The notes under the pieces were generated by a model, which did not search any database, was not told the origin of the DNA, and was given only the letters and a program-made list of their open reading frames with translations. Below are positions 1-6,174 of a DNA stretch of 7,906 nt, one piece after another. The stretch is from positions 1-7,906 of the forward strand of contig JACPVK010000304.1 in the NCBI GenBank assembly GCA_016191795.1, given 5' to 3'. Both the position numbers and the translations under genes were made by a program. Source of the stretch: Gammaproteobacteria bacterium (lineage in GTDB: Bacteria > Pseudomonadota > Gammaproteobacteria > SZUA-229). Position 1 is the stretch's first letter. Each line of letters opens with the position of its first letter.

Positions 1-526
1 GTTCTTTTATTTGCTGCAAACGCTCCAGCTTGCCAGTGGCTTCCTTGATACCAATGATATTGGGAATCTTTGACAGGCGGGCCACGGTTTCGGGCAACAT
101 ATCGCAGGCGGTGCGGCCCGGCACGTTATAGAGAATTTGCGGGATAGGCACTTCTTCAGCGACTTTTTTGTGGTGTAGATACAGACCTTCCTGAGTCGGT
201 TTGTTGTAATACGGCGTCACCAGCAAACAGGCATCGGCACCGGCTTCCAGTGCGCAGCGGGTCAGGGTTATGGCTTCCGTGGTTGAATTGGCGCCGGTAC
301 CGGCAATCACCGGGATACGGTTAGCCACCATTTGCACGGTGCGGCGAATCACATCGCAATGTTCGTGCTCATCCAATGTTGCCGACTCTCCTGTGGTGCC
401 AACTGCAACAATGGCTGAAGTACCATTTTGTATATGGAACTCAACCAGCCTGGCCAGGCTATCGAAATCAATAGTGCCGTCTTCACGCATCGGCGTAACC
501 AATGCCACCATGCTGCCGCGAAACAT
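1..526 (-). CDS. dapA: 4-hydroxy-tetrahydrodipicolinate synthase, N-terminal part (partial)
   Basis: Condenses pyruvate with aspartate semialdehyde, the first committed step of lysine and diaminopimelate synthesis, in the cytoplasm. Reading the minus strand from ATG at 526-524 gives MFRGSMVALVTPMREDGTID, and the frame stays open to base 1: 175 residues of a protein usually about 292 long. The rest lies beyond the window. It aligns without gaps to E. coli DapA over this length. The substrate-site threonines (T44, T45 in VGTTGESAT), the catalytic-triad tyrosines (Y107 in TPYYNKP, Y133 in ILYNVPGR), R138 and the Schiff-base lysine K161 (IIGIKEATG) are all present, so the visible part looks active. 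A GGGGG tract lies just before the ATG. The gene is divergent from the peroxiredoxin gene. The missing C-terminal part cannot be judged. Confidence 0.97.
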   Translation of the reverse strand, partial: MFRGSMVALVTPMREDGTIDFDSLARLVEFHIQNGTSAIVAVGTTGESATLDEHEHCDVIRRTVQMVANRIPVIAGTGANSTTEAITLTRCALEAGADACLLVTPYYNKPTQEGLYLHHKKVAEEVPIPQILYNVPGRTACDMLPETVARLSKIPNIIGIKEATGKLERLQQIKE

Positions 527-552
527 GTTTCACCCCCGAAAATGAGGCCGCC

Positions 553-581
553 ATGGTACTTGGCACGACCGTGCTTTACAA
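553..581 (-). promoter_or_regulatory. Possible sigma70 promoter of dapA
   Basis: On the minus strand there is TTGTAA (581-576, 4/6 match to the -35 consensus), a 17-bp spacer, and TACCAT (558-553, 4/6 match to the -10). Transcription would start near 546, leaving about 20 nt before the dapA ATG. This is a pattern match by eye in a short divergent gap, so confidence is limited. I found no convincing counterpart for the peroxiredoxin gene, only a lone TATCAT at 602-607. Confidence 0.3.
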
Positions 582-632
582 GGCAGACTCTTGTCTCAAA
601 TTATCATGAATCACCAGCCTCTGGAGCACACC

Positions 633-1106
633 ATGACCGTGACCCCTGGAAAAAAAGTTCCCGATTTCTCCCTCCCCGCCACTGGCGAGCAAAACATCCG
701 CTTGAAAGACTTACGCGGCCAGCATGTGGTGCTGTATTTCTACCCCAAAGACAGCACCCCGGGCTGTACGCAGGAAGGCCAGGATTTTCGTGACCTGCAG
801 GCAAAGTTCAAACGAGCCAACACCCTGATACTAGGTGTATCGCGTGACAGCCTCAAATCGCATGAAAACTTCAAGGCCAAACAGGATTTCAATTTTGATT
901 TGTTATCCGATGCCGAAGAAACCCTGTGTACCATGTTTGATGTCATCAAAATGAAAAACATGTACGGCAAACAGGTACGCGGCATTGAACGCAGTACTTT
1001 TTTAATCGACGACAAGGGCGTGCTGTGTAAGGAATGGCGAAAAGTAAAAGTGGCCGGGCATGCGGAAGAAGTGCTGGGCGCTGTTAAAGAACTTGCAAAA
1101 AAATAA
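633..1106 (+). CDS. bcp: Thioredoxin-dependent peroxiredoxin, Bcp/PrxQ type
   Basis: Reduces hydrogen peroxide and organic hydroperoxides using a peroxidatic cysteine. From ATG 633 the product has 157 residues, close to the 156 of E. coli Bcp. The thioredoxin-like fold is recognisable: VPDFSLP near residue 10, VVLYFYPKDSTPGCTQE with peroxidatic Cys45 in the TPGC motif, LLSDAEETLC near 90-99, and R120 and FLID near 123. ATG 633 is preferred over TTG 591 or ATG 606 because GGAG sits 6 nt upstream (623-626) and the N-terminus then matches the family. Oddity: E. coli Bcp has its resolving cysteine at position 50, but this protein has Gln there (CTQEGQDFR). The other cysteines are C99, also present in E. 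coli, and C132. It may work as a 1-Cys enzyme or use another resolving residue. The gene is divergent from dapA with no gcvR between, unlike E. coli. Confidence 0.95.
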   Translation: MTVTPGKKVPDFSLPATGEQNIRLKDLRGQHVVLYFYPKDSTPGCTQEGQDFRDLQAKFKRANTLILGVSRDSLKSHENFKAKQDFNFDLLSDAEETLCTMFDVIKMKNMYGKQVRGIERSTFLIDDKGVLCKEWRKVKVAGHAEEVLGAVKELAKK

Positions 1107-1110
1107 AAGA

Positions 1111-1181
1111 TTGACACAGAGACGCGGAGACACAGAGATTATTTTGATTAAGACCTCTGGTTCTCTGCGTCTCTGTGTCAA
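1111..1181. repeat. Large imperfect inverted repeat; likely bidirectional terminator
   Basis: Two 28-nt arms (1111-1138 and 1154-1181) pair at 24 of 28 positions around a 15-nt loop. The outer 15 pairs are perfect: TTGACACAGAGACGC against its complement at 1167-1181. The left arm also holds a 10-bp direct repeat, GACACAGAGA (1113-1122 and 1129-1138). It lies between two convergent genes, 4 nt after the bcp stop and 8 nt before the dioxygenase stop. On the minus strand the hairpin is followed by a strong T-rich run (TCTTTTATTTTTTT, 1110-1097). On the plus strand only a short TTTT follows (1185-1188). It therefore looks like a good terminator for the dioxygenase gene and a weaker one for bcp. 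The CACAGAGACGCGGAGA style recalls dispersed intergenic repeats in environmental proteobacteria; that comparison is from memory. Confidence 0.8.
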
Positions 1182-1189
1182 GGCTTTTG

Positions 1190-2107
1190 TTATGACTGGC
1201 CCCACCACGGCTGTGGTAACTGCGTCATCACTCCGGTATTGGCACACCGATCCATATAACGCGCCCGGTACAACAAGCGCCGATGATTTTCCTCGTCAAC
1301 AAAAGCACTGCGATCGTGCAGTACATTGTTGCTCACCAGACCCATCCCCGGTTCCAACCTGCCCTGATAAATATAAGGCGAGTGACTATTGAGTATTTCA
1401 CTCAACGCAGCTAATGCATCTTGAGTTAATGCATCTTCTTTCCACACCACATTACGTGCACGAATGGTGTAACGCATATGTAAGTTACCATCGGCCGTTA
1501 TCGAAAACACAGGCCCGGTTTGTTCGCCGCGCGCGATGCCATGCTCATCGGTTCGCGGCGGAATCGTCATGACATCCGGTTGCATCAGGGCCTGAATGAA
1601 ATCGGGATTTTGCTCGCGCAGTAATACATAGGCGACCTCGTGATCCAGCAAACGATTCTCACCACCTTGTCTGGCGCTGCGCACACAATGTAATAACAAA
1701 CCCTGGATTTGTTGTGACGGCAGATTGTAATAACCATCGGTATGCCACTGAATCAGGCGATTGCTATAAGGAATATAACTGCTGCGCTCACCCTGATTCG
1801 CTACCGTTAATGACGTCAGGCCATCATCATCCGCCAGCCAGTTATGATCCAGCTTCTGCAAACCAAATTGTTGCGCCAGACTATGAGCAATTGCTTTATC
1901 TTCATCCTCGCCACTGTTGCTGGCGTAAATCACCATATTGGTTTTACGCAAGCATTGCAGCATGACCTGATGTTCAGAGATACTTAGCTGGCGCGGATCC
2001 TTCACCTGCACAATCAACTCGCCCAGATTTTGCGGATAGTGTTCCAGCTTCTGGTCGCGCCAGCGCTGGTATAGTGATTCATCTGTTAACGCAAATGGAC
2101 TGATCAT
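1190..2107 (-). CDS. TauD/TfdA-family Fe(II)/2-oxoglutarate-dependent dioxygenase, substrate unknown
   Basis: A 305-residue protein with the iron-binding facial triad of the TauD/TfdA superfamily: H122 and D124 in IQWHTDGYYN, and the distal H264 in NNVLHDRSAF. The basic cluster HRRLLYRARY follows (R276, R277, R281). By spacing to TauD, R281 would bind the 2-oxoglutarate C5 carboxylate and R276/R277 would match the accessory arginine. Members couple oxidative decarboxylation of 2-oxoglutarate to hydroxylation of a small substrate and need O2. Nothing here fixes the substrate. Neither the sequence nor the neighbours suggest sulfonate or carnitine metabolism. ATG at 2107-2105 follows AAGGTGG. 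The gene is divergent from yhcC and shares a gap with a perfect FNR box. Family assignment is secure; function is open. Confidence 0.85.
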   Translation of the reverse strand: MISPFALTDESLYQRWRDQKLEHYPQNLGELIVQVKDPRQLSISEHQVMLQCLRKTNMVIYASNSGEDEDKAIAHSLAQQFGLQKLDHNWLADDDGLTSLTVANQGERSSYIPYSNRLIQWHTDGYYNLPSQQIQGLLLHCVRSARQGGENRLLDHEVAYVLLREQNPDFIQALMQPDVMTIPPRTDEHGIARGEQTGPVFSITADGNLHMRYTIRARNVVWKEDALTQDALAALSEILNSHSPYIYQGRLEPGMGLVSNNVLHDRSAFVDEENHRRLLYRARYMDRCANTGVMTQLPQPWWGQS

Positions 2108-2162
2108 GCGGCCACCTTATTCAACGAGTTCGCGATTGTTGGCAAAAAATATCGCGTAGACA

Positions 2163-2176
2163 TTGATGCGTATCAA
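2163..2176. promoter_or_regulatory. FNR/ANR-type box, perfect consensus
   Basis: TTGATgcgtATCAA matches TTGAT-N4-ATCAA at all ten fixed positions. It sits between the divergent dioxygenase and yhcC genes, centred at 2169.5. Class II FNR activation puts the -10 centre about 32 bp away. Toward yhcC there is TCCAAT (2199-2204, 4/6) at exactly that distance. Toward the dioxygenase there is AACAAT (2140-2135, 4/6), also at 32 bp. Which side is controlled, and whether by activation or repression, cannot be told. The site overlaps the upstream TTG/ATG that would extend yhcC, which argues for the later yhcC start. Confidence 0.65.
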
Positions 2177-2231
2177 GGCACACACAGATCACACAACATC
2201 CAATGCACTGTTTAATAACTCACTGCCAATC

Positions 2232-3125
2232 ATGAATCTTGCCCAACACATCAACACCTTTGGCCAAAGCCTGTTGCGTCAGCATGGCGAACGTGTACAC
2301 AAACTCGCGCTGAATGTCGGCTTCACCTGCCCTAATCGCGATGGCACACTGGGGCGTGGTGGTTGCACTTTTTGTAACAACGCATCCTTCAATCCACAAG
2401 GCCGGCAAGTTCCCGACATCGACACGCAGCTGGCAGCAGGCCGCGCAGTACTGGCAAAACGTACCGGCGCCAAAAAATTCATTGCCTATTTTCAGGCCTA
2501 CACCAACACCTATGCGGACGTGGCGCAGCTTAAAATTTTATATGACCAGGCATTGCAACATTCTGATGTGATTGGCCTGAGCATCGGCACCCGCCCGGAT
2601 TGCGTGCCGGATGTGGTACTGGATTTGTTAGCGTCATATCGCGATCGCGGTTTTGAAATATGGCTGGAACTGGGATTGCAATCATCTTTCAATGACACTT
2701 TAAAGCGCATCAATCGTGGCCACGATTACCAATGCTATGTTGACGCCGTTAAACGCATTCATGCACGCAACCTTAATTTATGCACGCATTTAATCGTTGG
2801 CTTGCCCGGTGAAGATCTGTCGCATAACATGATTACACTGGATCGCGTGCTGGAATTAAAAACCCATGGCCTAAAACTTCATCCGCTACATGTTGTAAAA
2901 GGCACTCAACTCGCCAATGAATGGCGGCGCGGCGAATATCAACCGCTAACACTGGAGGAATACATTGATACCGCTGTCACCATGATTCGCCACACGCCGT
3001 CTGATATTATTTTTCATCGTGTAACGGCGACTGCTTCGCTGGATATGTTGCTGGCGCCAATGTGGTGCAACAAGAAGTGGATGGTACTGAACCGGATTGC
3101 ACAGCGTCTGAGCAGACAACCCTAA
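2232..3125 (+). CDS. yhcC: Radical SAM protein of the YhcC family (TIGR01212)
   Basis: A 297-residue protein collinear with E. coli YhcC. The radical SAM cluster cysteines have the family's wide spacing, C33-x11-C45-x2-C48, in FTCPNRDGTLGRGGCTFCN, which should bind a 4Fe-4S cluster and S-adenosylmethionine. Other family signatures are FIAYFQAYTNTYA (83-95), GTRPDCVPD (119-127), WLELGLQ (144-150), RINRGHD (159-165), HLIVGLPGE (186-194), LKLHPLHVVKGT (214-225) and APMWC (275-279). As far as I know its reaction is not established. ATG 2232 is chosen because MNLAQHINTFG aligns residue for residue with the E. coli start. The frame extends upstream to TTG 2163, but that would begin inside the FNR box. 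No clear Shine-Dalgarno sequence precedes either start. Identity is firm; the exact start is less so. Confidence 0.93.
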   Translation: MNLAQHINTFGQSLLRQHGERVHKLALNVGFTCPNRDGTLGRGGCTFCNNASFNPQGRQVPDIDTQLAAGRAVLAKRTGAKKFIAYFQAYTNTYADVAQLKILYDQALQHSDVIGLSIGTRPDCVPDVVLDLLASYRDRGFEIWLELGLQSSFNDTLKRINRGHDYQCYVDAVKRIHARNLNLCTHLIVGLPGEDLSHNMITLDRVLELKTHGLKLHPLHVVKGTQLANEWRRGEYQPLTLEEYIDTAVTMIRHTPSDIIFHRVTATASLDMLLAPMWCNKKWMVLNRIAQRLSRQP

Positions 3126-3150
3126 CGAAATGGGCCGATCAAATTCTCGT

Positions 3151-3178
3151 TTGCAGGATATTAATTAGCATGTATCAT
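3151..3178 (+). promoter_or_regulatory. Possible promoter of the ELWxxDGT lipoprotein gene
   Basis: TTGCAG (3151-3156), a 16-bp spacer and TATCAT (3173-3178, 5/6 match to the -10). It lies in the 138-bp AT-rich gap after yhcC and would give a leader of about 80 nt. No hairpin terminator for yhcC is visible in this gap, so read-through is also possible. AGGGA at 3251-3255, 8 nt before ATG 3264, is a good ribosome binding site. Confidence 0.3.
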
Positions 3179-3263
3179 ACAAAAAAGCAGCTTCAATTAT
3201 TCTACAGTCTCCAAGCATGACCCTTAATCTATAAGGGAGCTCTAATTAACAGGGAATAAGCGC

Positions 3264-3350
3264 ATGAATACCAGCAGTCAAAACATAATATCTCTCAAGC
3301 TTCTACAGCTGGCTGCCATACTTGGACTATCCACGGGATTGTCTGCTTGT
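3264..3350 (+). other. Lipoprotein signal peptide and lipobox
   Basis: Codes for residues 1-29. LKLLQLAAILGLSTGLSAC ends in the lipobox L26-S27-A28-C29, with the Cys codon at 3348-3350. Signal peptidase II would cut before Cys29. The mature N-terminus would be CGNGHGSSTD, a flexible tether before the first repeat. Confidence 0.8.
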
Positions 3351-4673
3351 GGTAACGGCCACGGCTCATCAACCGATGTATATTTTTTCTCCGCTAACGA
3401 CAACACCCACAGCAGTGAACTGTGGAAAACTGATGGAACCACAGACGGCACAGTGATGGTTAAAGACATTTATATCGATGGCCCCTCCGGACCATACGGC
3501 TTTATATCATTTAACGGCACAACTTACTTCAGCGCCAATGATGGTATTCACGGCAGAGAACTTTGGAAAACAGATGGAACAGAATCCGGCACCATAATGG
3601 TAAAAGACATCCATACAAGTGGTGATTCATCTATACAAGACTTCACTACATATAATGAAGAACTTTATTTTTATGCAGAAAACAGTGATGGCGCCGGCCT
3701 ATGGAAAACAGATGGCACATCTGCAGGCACAATCTTGGTTACCAATATCTCTGGCAACGGTTTTACCGTCTTTAATGGCGAAATTTACTTCAGCGGAAGC
3801 GATAACGGCACCAATATTGGGCTTTGGAAAACAAACGGGACACCATCAGGAACCATCTTTATAAAAAACGTTAACCCATCTTGCTGGTGCTTCAACTCCG
3901 AAAAACTTTTAGTTGAATTTAAAGGCGAACTTTATTTTACTGCCAATGATATCAATTATGGATTTGAGCTTTGGAAAACAGATGGAACCAGTGACGGAAC
4001 AATAATGGTGAAAGACATTAACCCCAATGGTGACTCTGATCCGGGCTTTCTTACAGTACTTAATGACGAGCTTTTTTTCATCGCAAATGACGGCAACCAT
4101 GGCATTGAGCTTTGGAAAACAAACGGCGCTGAAAATGGCACCATAATGGTAAAAGACATCAACACTAGCGACTATTCCTTCCCACTGTATCTCACTGCAT
4201 TTAATGGGTCGCTATATTTCAGCGCCAATGACGGCATTCACGGCAATGAACTTTGGAAATCAAATGGCACAGAAAGTGGAACCATGCTAGTAAAGGACAT
4301 AGACACAAATAATACGAGCACCCTTTATGGCTCATATCCAGCTAACATATCCGAATCATTCGTCGAGTTTAAAGGCGATCTTTATTTCGACGCTGGCGAC
4401 CGAGAACACGGAAGTGAACTATGGAAAACAAATGGTACTGAAGCCGGAACCATCATGGTTAAAGACATTAATACAGCTACTGATTTATCCGTAACCGGTA
4501 CCGATAACTCTTATCCGCGTGTACTTACCACTTTGTGTAATACACTTTTGTTTAATGCTGGCGCCAGCGAGACCGGCTATGAACTGTGGAAAACGGATGG
4601 CACTGTATCAGGCACATCTATTATTAAAGATATTTGGGATGGTTTCATGGGCGCATTTAGCATACCGAACTAA
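3264..4673 (+). CDS. Lipoprotein with nine ELWxxDGT repeats, probably a beta-propeller
   Basis: A 469-residue exported protein. Residues 1-28 form a lipoprotein signal peptide: polar N-terminus with K12, hydrophobic stretch, and lipobox LSAC with Cys29 as the predicted lipidated residue. Gly at +2 rather than Asp suggests the outer membrane. The rest is nine copies of the ELWxxDGT repeat (TIGR04534-type), roughly ELWKTDGTxxGTxMVKDI, then a loop, then LYFxANDGxHG, starting near residues 52, 99, 145, 186, 235, 282, 329, 385 and 440. Copies 3 and 4 begin GLWK. Such W- and G-rich repeats of about 47 residues suggest propeller blades. No catalytic domain or C-terminal anchor is seen, and the function is unknown. 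Hand counts on sample lines give roughly 25-48% G+C, against about half in neighbouring genes, which may mean transfer or relaxed codon choice. Confidence 0.85.
   Translation: MNTSSQNIISLKLLQLAAILGLSTGLSACGNGHGSSTDVYFFSANDNTHSSELWKTDGTTDGTVMVKDIYIDGPSGPYGFISFNGTTYFSANDGIHGRELWKTDGTESGTIMVKDIHTSGDSSIQDFTTYNEELYFYAENSDGAGLWKTDGTSAGTILVTNISGNGFTVFNGEIYFSGSDNGTNIGLWKTNGTPSGTIFIKNVNPSCWCFNSEKLLVEFKGELYFTANDINYGFELWKTDGTSDGTIMVKDINPNGDSDPGFLTVLNDELFFIANDGNHGIELWKTNGAENGTIMVKDINTSDYSFPLYLTAFNGSLYFSANDGIHGNELWKSNGTESGTMLVKDIDTNNTSTLYGSYPANISESFVEFKGDLYFDAGDREHGSELWKTNGTEAGTIMVKDINTATDLSVTGTDNSYPRVLTTLCNTLLFNAGASETGYELWKTDGTVSGTSIIKDIWDGFMGAFSIPN
3417..4671 (+). repeat. Nine-unit coding tandem repeat (ELWxxDGT)
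   Basis: Units start at bases 3417, 3558, 3696, 3819, 3966, 4107, 4248, 4416 and 4581, so spacings are 141, 138, 123, 147, 141, 141, 168 and 165 bp, all in frame. Similarity is visible in the DNA: most units carry GAACT(T/A)TGGAAAACA and a following GG(A/C)ACC or near variant. The second and seventh units share SANDGIHG before and GTESGT after the ELWK core, hinting at a larger internal duplication. Confidence 0.88.
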
Positions 4674-4703
4674 TGTAAATTGGACAAAAAGCATGTTATG
4701 CAA

Positions 4704-4774
4704 GGCGCAATAACCAACGGGCATTGCGCCGCTTTGATATTTAAGCCGGCGCAATGCGTTGCATTTATTGCGCC
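4704..4774. repeat. Paired-hairpin palindromic (REP-like) element
   Basis: Two small palindromes in tandem: GGCGCAAT (4704-4711) with ATTGCGCC (4723-4730), and the same arms at 4748-4755 and 4767-4774. The two units are also inverted relative to each other: arms 4704-4731 and 4747-4774 match at 21 of 28 positions around a short AT-rich loop. It separates the convergent lipoprotein and ubiT genes and includes the last three codons of ubiT (GCG CAA TAA). The form recalls REP/BIME-type dispersed repeats. It may also act as a transcription stop for both genes, although no strong T tract follows on either strand. Confidence 0.8.
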
Positions 4775-5268
4775 CTTCTATGTTGCAGTTTCTTTCTGGC
4801 AAACATCACGGCTTTCCCAAACATACCGGGGAAACTTTCCAGGAGTGTTTCAAACTCCACACCATCTAGCATATTTTTAACGCGCAAGCCAATATCGGTA
4901 TTACCTTCAATTAACAAACGTCGATTAAAAAACAGGGCATCGGGATCTTCCAGTCGCAAGGCCAAACGTATCAGATCCATAAAGGTTGCCGTAAAAACAA
5001 CATCCGGCTGTGTCGTTTTAAGCGCACGCAAGCCTTTTTCAGTTACCGAGAAATACATAGCCATTGGCAGGTCTTTTATCACCACAGAAAACGACTTGCC
5101 ATATAAACCGTCCCAATCCAGATCTTTCAGTTTTTTCCAGACCGTTAAATTAAATGCCGTTACAAATGCCTGCGTTGCCGGATAAGCCGGCAATCGGCCA
5201 AGCATTTTTTTAATCGCAACCGACACAGTCGACTGCTGAGTGGCGGGCAGATTATTCGTCGCTATCAT
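4765..5268 (-). CDS. ubiT: UbiT, SCP2-domain accessory factor of O2-independent ubiquinone synthesis
   Basis: A 167-residue protein similar in length and sequence style to E. coli UbiT (YhbT, 174 residues). It has a short basic N-terminus (VAIKKMLGRLPAYP) followed by an SCP2-like lipid-binding domain from about residue 30 to 130, with FSVVIKDLPMAMYFSVTEKG, DVVFTATFMDLIRLALR and ALFFNRRLLIEGNTDIGLRVKN. In E. coli, UbiT is needed for ubiquinone synthesis without oxygen and is thought to hold the hydrophobic intermediates. It is the last gene of the ubiU-ubiV-ubiT run: its ATG begins one base after the ubiV stop, and GGGAG (5282-5278) lies inside the end of ubiV. In E. coli ubiT is separate and divergent from ubiUV; here it is joined. 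The C-terminal codons lie in the palindromic repeat, so the RRAQ end may be recent. Confidence 0.92.
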   Translation of the reverse strand: MIATNNLPATQQSTVSVAIKKMLGRLPAYPATQAFVTAFNLTVWKKLKDLDWDGLYGKSFSVVIKDLPMAMYFSVTEKGLRALKTTQPDVVFTATFMDLIRLALRLEDPDALFFNRRLLIEGNTDIGLRVKNMLDGVEFETLLESFPGMFGKAVMFARKKLQHRRAQ

Positions 5269-5269
5269 A

Positions 5270-6172
5270 TTAACCAGCTCCCATGCTTAATCCGGGCTTG
5301 CCCAGCCAGTAGCCGTCACAGCTCGCTGCTATCAGACACGTATCAAGTTTTGCTTTCACTTCCCGCGTTGATATTTTTTCATCCAGCGTATCACGAAATA
5401 TTTTTATGATTGCTGCCATGTTTTGCGATTGGGGTGACAGACGCAAATGCGTTACCGATGTATCGTTCAATTCATCCAGGCGATGCGCCAGTGTATGCAC
5501 AGAAGCCGACTGGGTTTGTATACCATTCATCACCAGAAACGCTTCACCTTCGCGGGTATTAAGATCCAGTCCATCAGCATGTTCGATGCAACGAAACTGG
5601 CAATCATCTTTTTGTAAATTAAAATGCCGCGCGGTAAAACAACGCGCCGAAAAGGCCAGCGGCAATCTGCCAAAGGCAAATATTTCAGTTTGTATATTGT
5701 CTGGTACGGGCATGGACATCAGCATGGTGCGCGGCATTTCCACCGGCGGCACCCAGCGAACAGCACCGATGCTTGCCATTAATGCCAAAGTATCCGGGTT
5801 ATAAATATTGAGTGCCGGGCCGGCAACAAATGGCACGCCTGCTTTCGACAATAAGTGCACCGCGCCCATATCATTCGCTTCAACGCTGAATTTTTTATTA
5901 TCGACTATTTTTCGCAGCGCTTTGAGATCGGATTCGGATTCAATCAACGTGAGTGTTGATAACACTACTTCCTTGCCGGCATCGGTGAGTTGCTGCGCAA
6001 TGTTCATCCAGTCGTCAAAACGTAATTCATGACGCCGTGAGCACACGGTTTCACCCAGATACATCACATCAACCGGCCAGTTGGCGGCTTGCGTGTAAAA
6101 TTCAAGCGTCGTGTCGCGTGACCAGTAATACAACAAGGGCCCGAGTGATAATTTTATATTTTGCATCAACAT
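5270..6172 (-). CDS. ubiV: UbiV, U32-family Fe-S protein of O2-independent ubiquinone hydroxylation
   Basis: Forms a heterodimer with UbiU. In E. coli the pair hydroxylates the ubiquinone ring without O2, with prephenate as the oxygen donor. From ATG 6172 there are 300 residues. The four cluster cysteines are present: C44 (YLGETVCSRR), then C178-x12-C191-x3-C195 in SARCFTARHFNLQKDDCQF and the following residues, matching C39, C180, C193 and C197 of E. coli UbiV. Further family marks are LSLGPLLYYW, VEANDMGAVHLL, PFVAGPALNIYN and VMNGIQTQS. ATG 6172 starts 2 nt after the ubiU stop, with GGA 7 nt upstream. ATG 6166 gives an end closer to E. coli (MQNIKLSLGP), and a GTG at 6184 would overlap ubiU; both are less likely. 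Translational coupling with ubiU is likely. Confidence 0.95.
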   Translation of the reverse strand: MLMQNIKLSLGPLLYYWSRDTTLEFYTQAANWPVDVMYLGETVCSRRHELRFDDWMNIAQQLTDAGKEVVLSTLTLIESESDLKALRKIVDNKKFSVEANDMGAVHLLSKAGVPFVAGPALNIYNPDTLALMASIGAVRWVPPVEMPRTMLMSMPVPDNIQTEIFAFGRLPLAFSARCFTARHFNLQKDDCQFRCIEHADGLDLNTREGEAFLVMNGIQTQSASVHTLAHRLDELNDTSVTHLRLSPQSQNMAAIIKIFRDTLDEKISTREVKAKLDTCLIAASCDGYWLGKPGLSMGAG

Positions 6173-6174
6173 AT

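Noticed and set aside
270..545. Plus-strand 91-codon open frame
   Set aside because: It lies antisense to dapA, whose minus-strand product matches DapA with all active-site residues. The plus-strand product resembles nothing recognisable.
591..632. Earlier TTG or ATG start for bcp (591 or 606)
   Set aside because: Adds 14 or 9 residues not found in the family and lacks a good ribosome binding site; ATG 633 has GGAG at 6 nt.
740..1117. Minus-strand 125-codon open frame
   Set aside because: Antisense shadow of the peroxiredoxin gene; the plus-strand product is clearly Bcp.
2163..2231. Longer yhcC frame from TTG 2163 or ATG 2166
   Set aside because: E. coli YhcC begins at the position of ATG 2232, and the upstream start codons lie within the FNR box.
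3131..3150. Possible FNR half-site (ATCAA at 3138-3142) before the lipoprotein gene
   Set aside because: Only one half matches; the partner half (AATGG) is poor, so it is likely chance.
3264..4671. ELWxxDGT repeats considered as a CRISPR-like or non-coding repeat
   Set aside because: Spacing varies but always in multiples of three, and the array is one continuous reading frame behind a lipoprotein signal; it is a protein repeat.
4754..5185. Plus-strand 143-codon open frame
   Set aside because: Antisense to ubiT, and its first codons lie in the palindromic repeat; no recognisable product.
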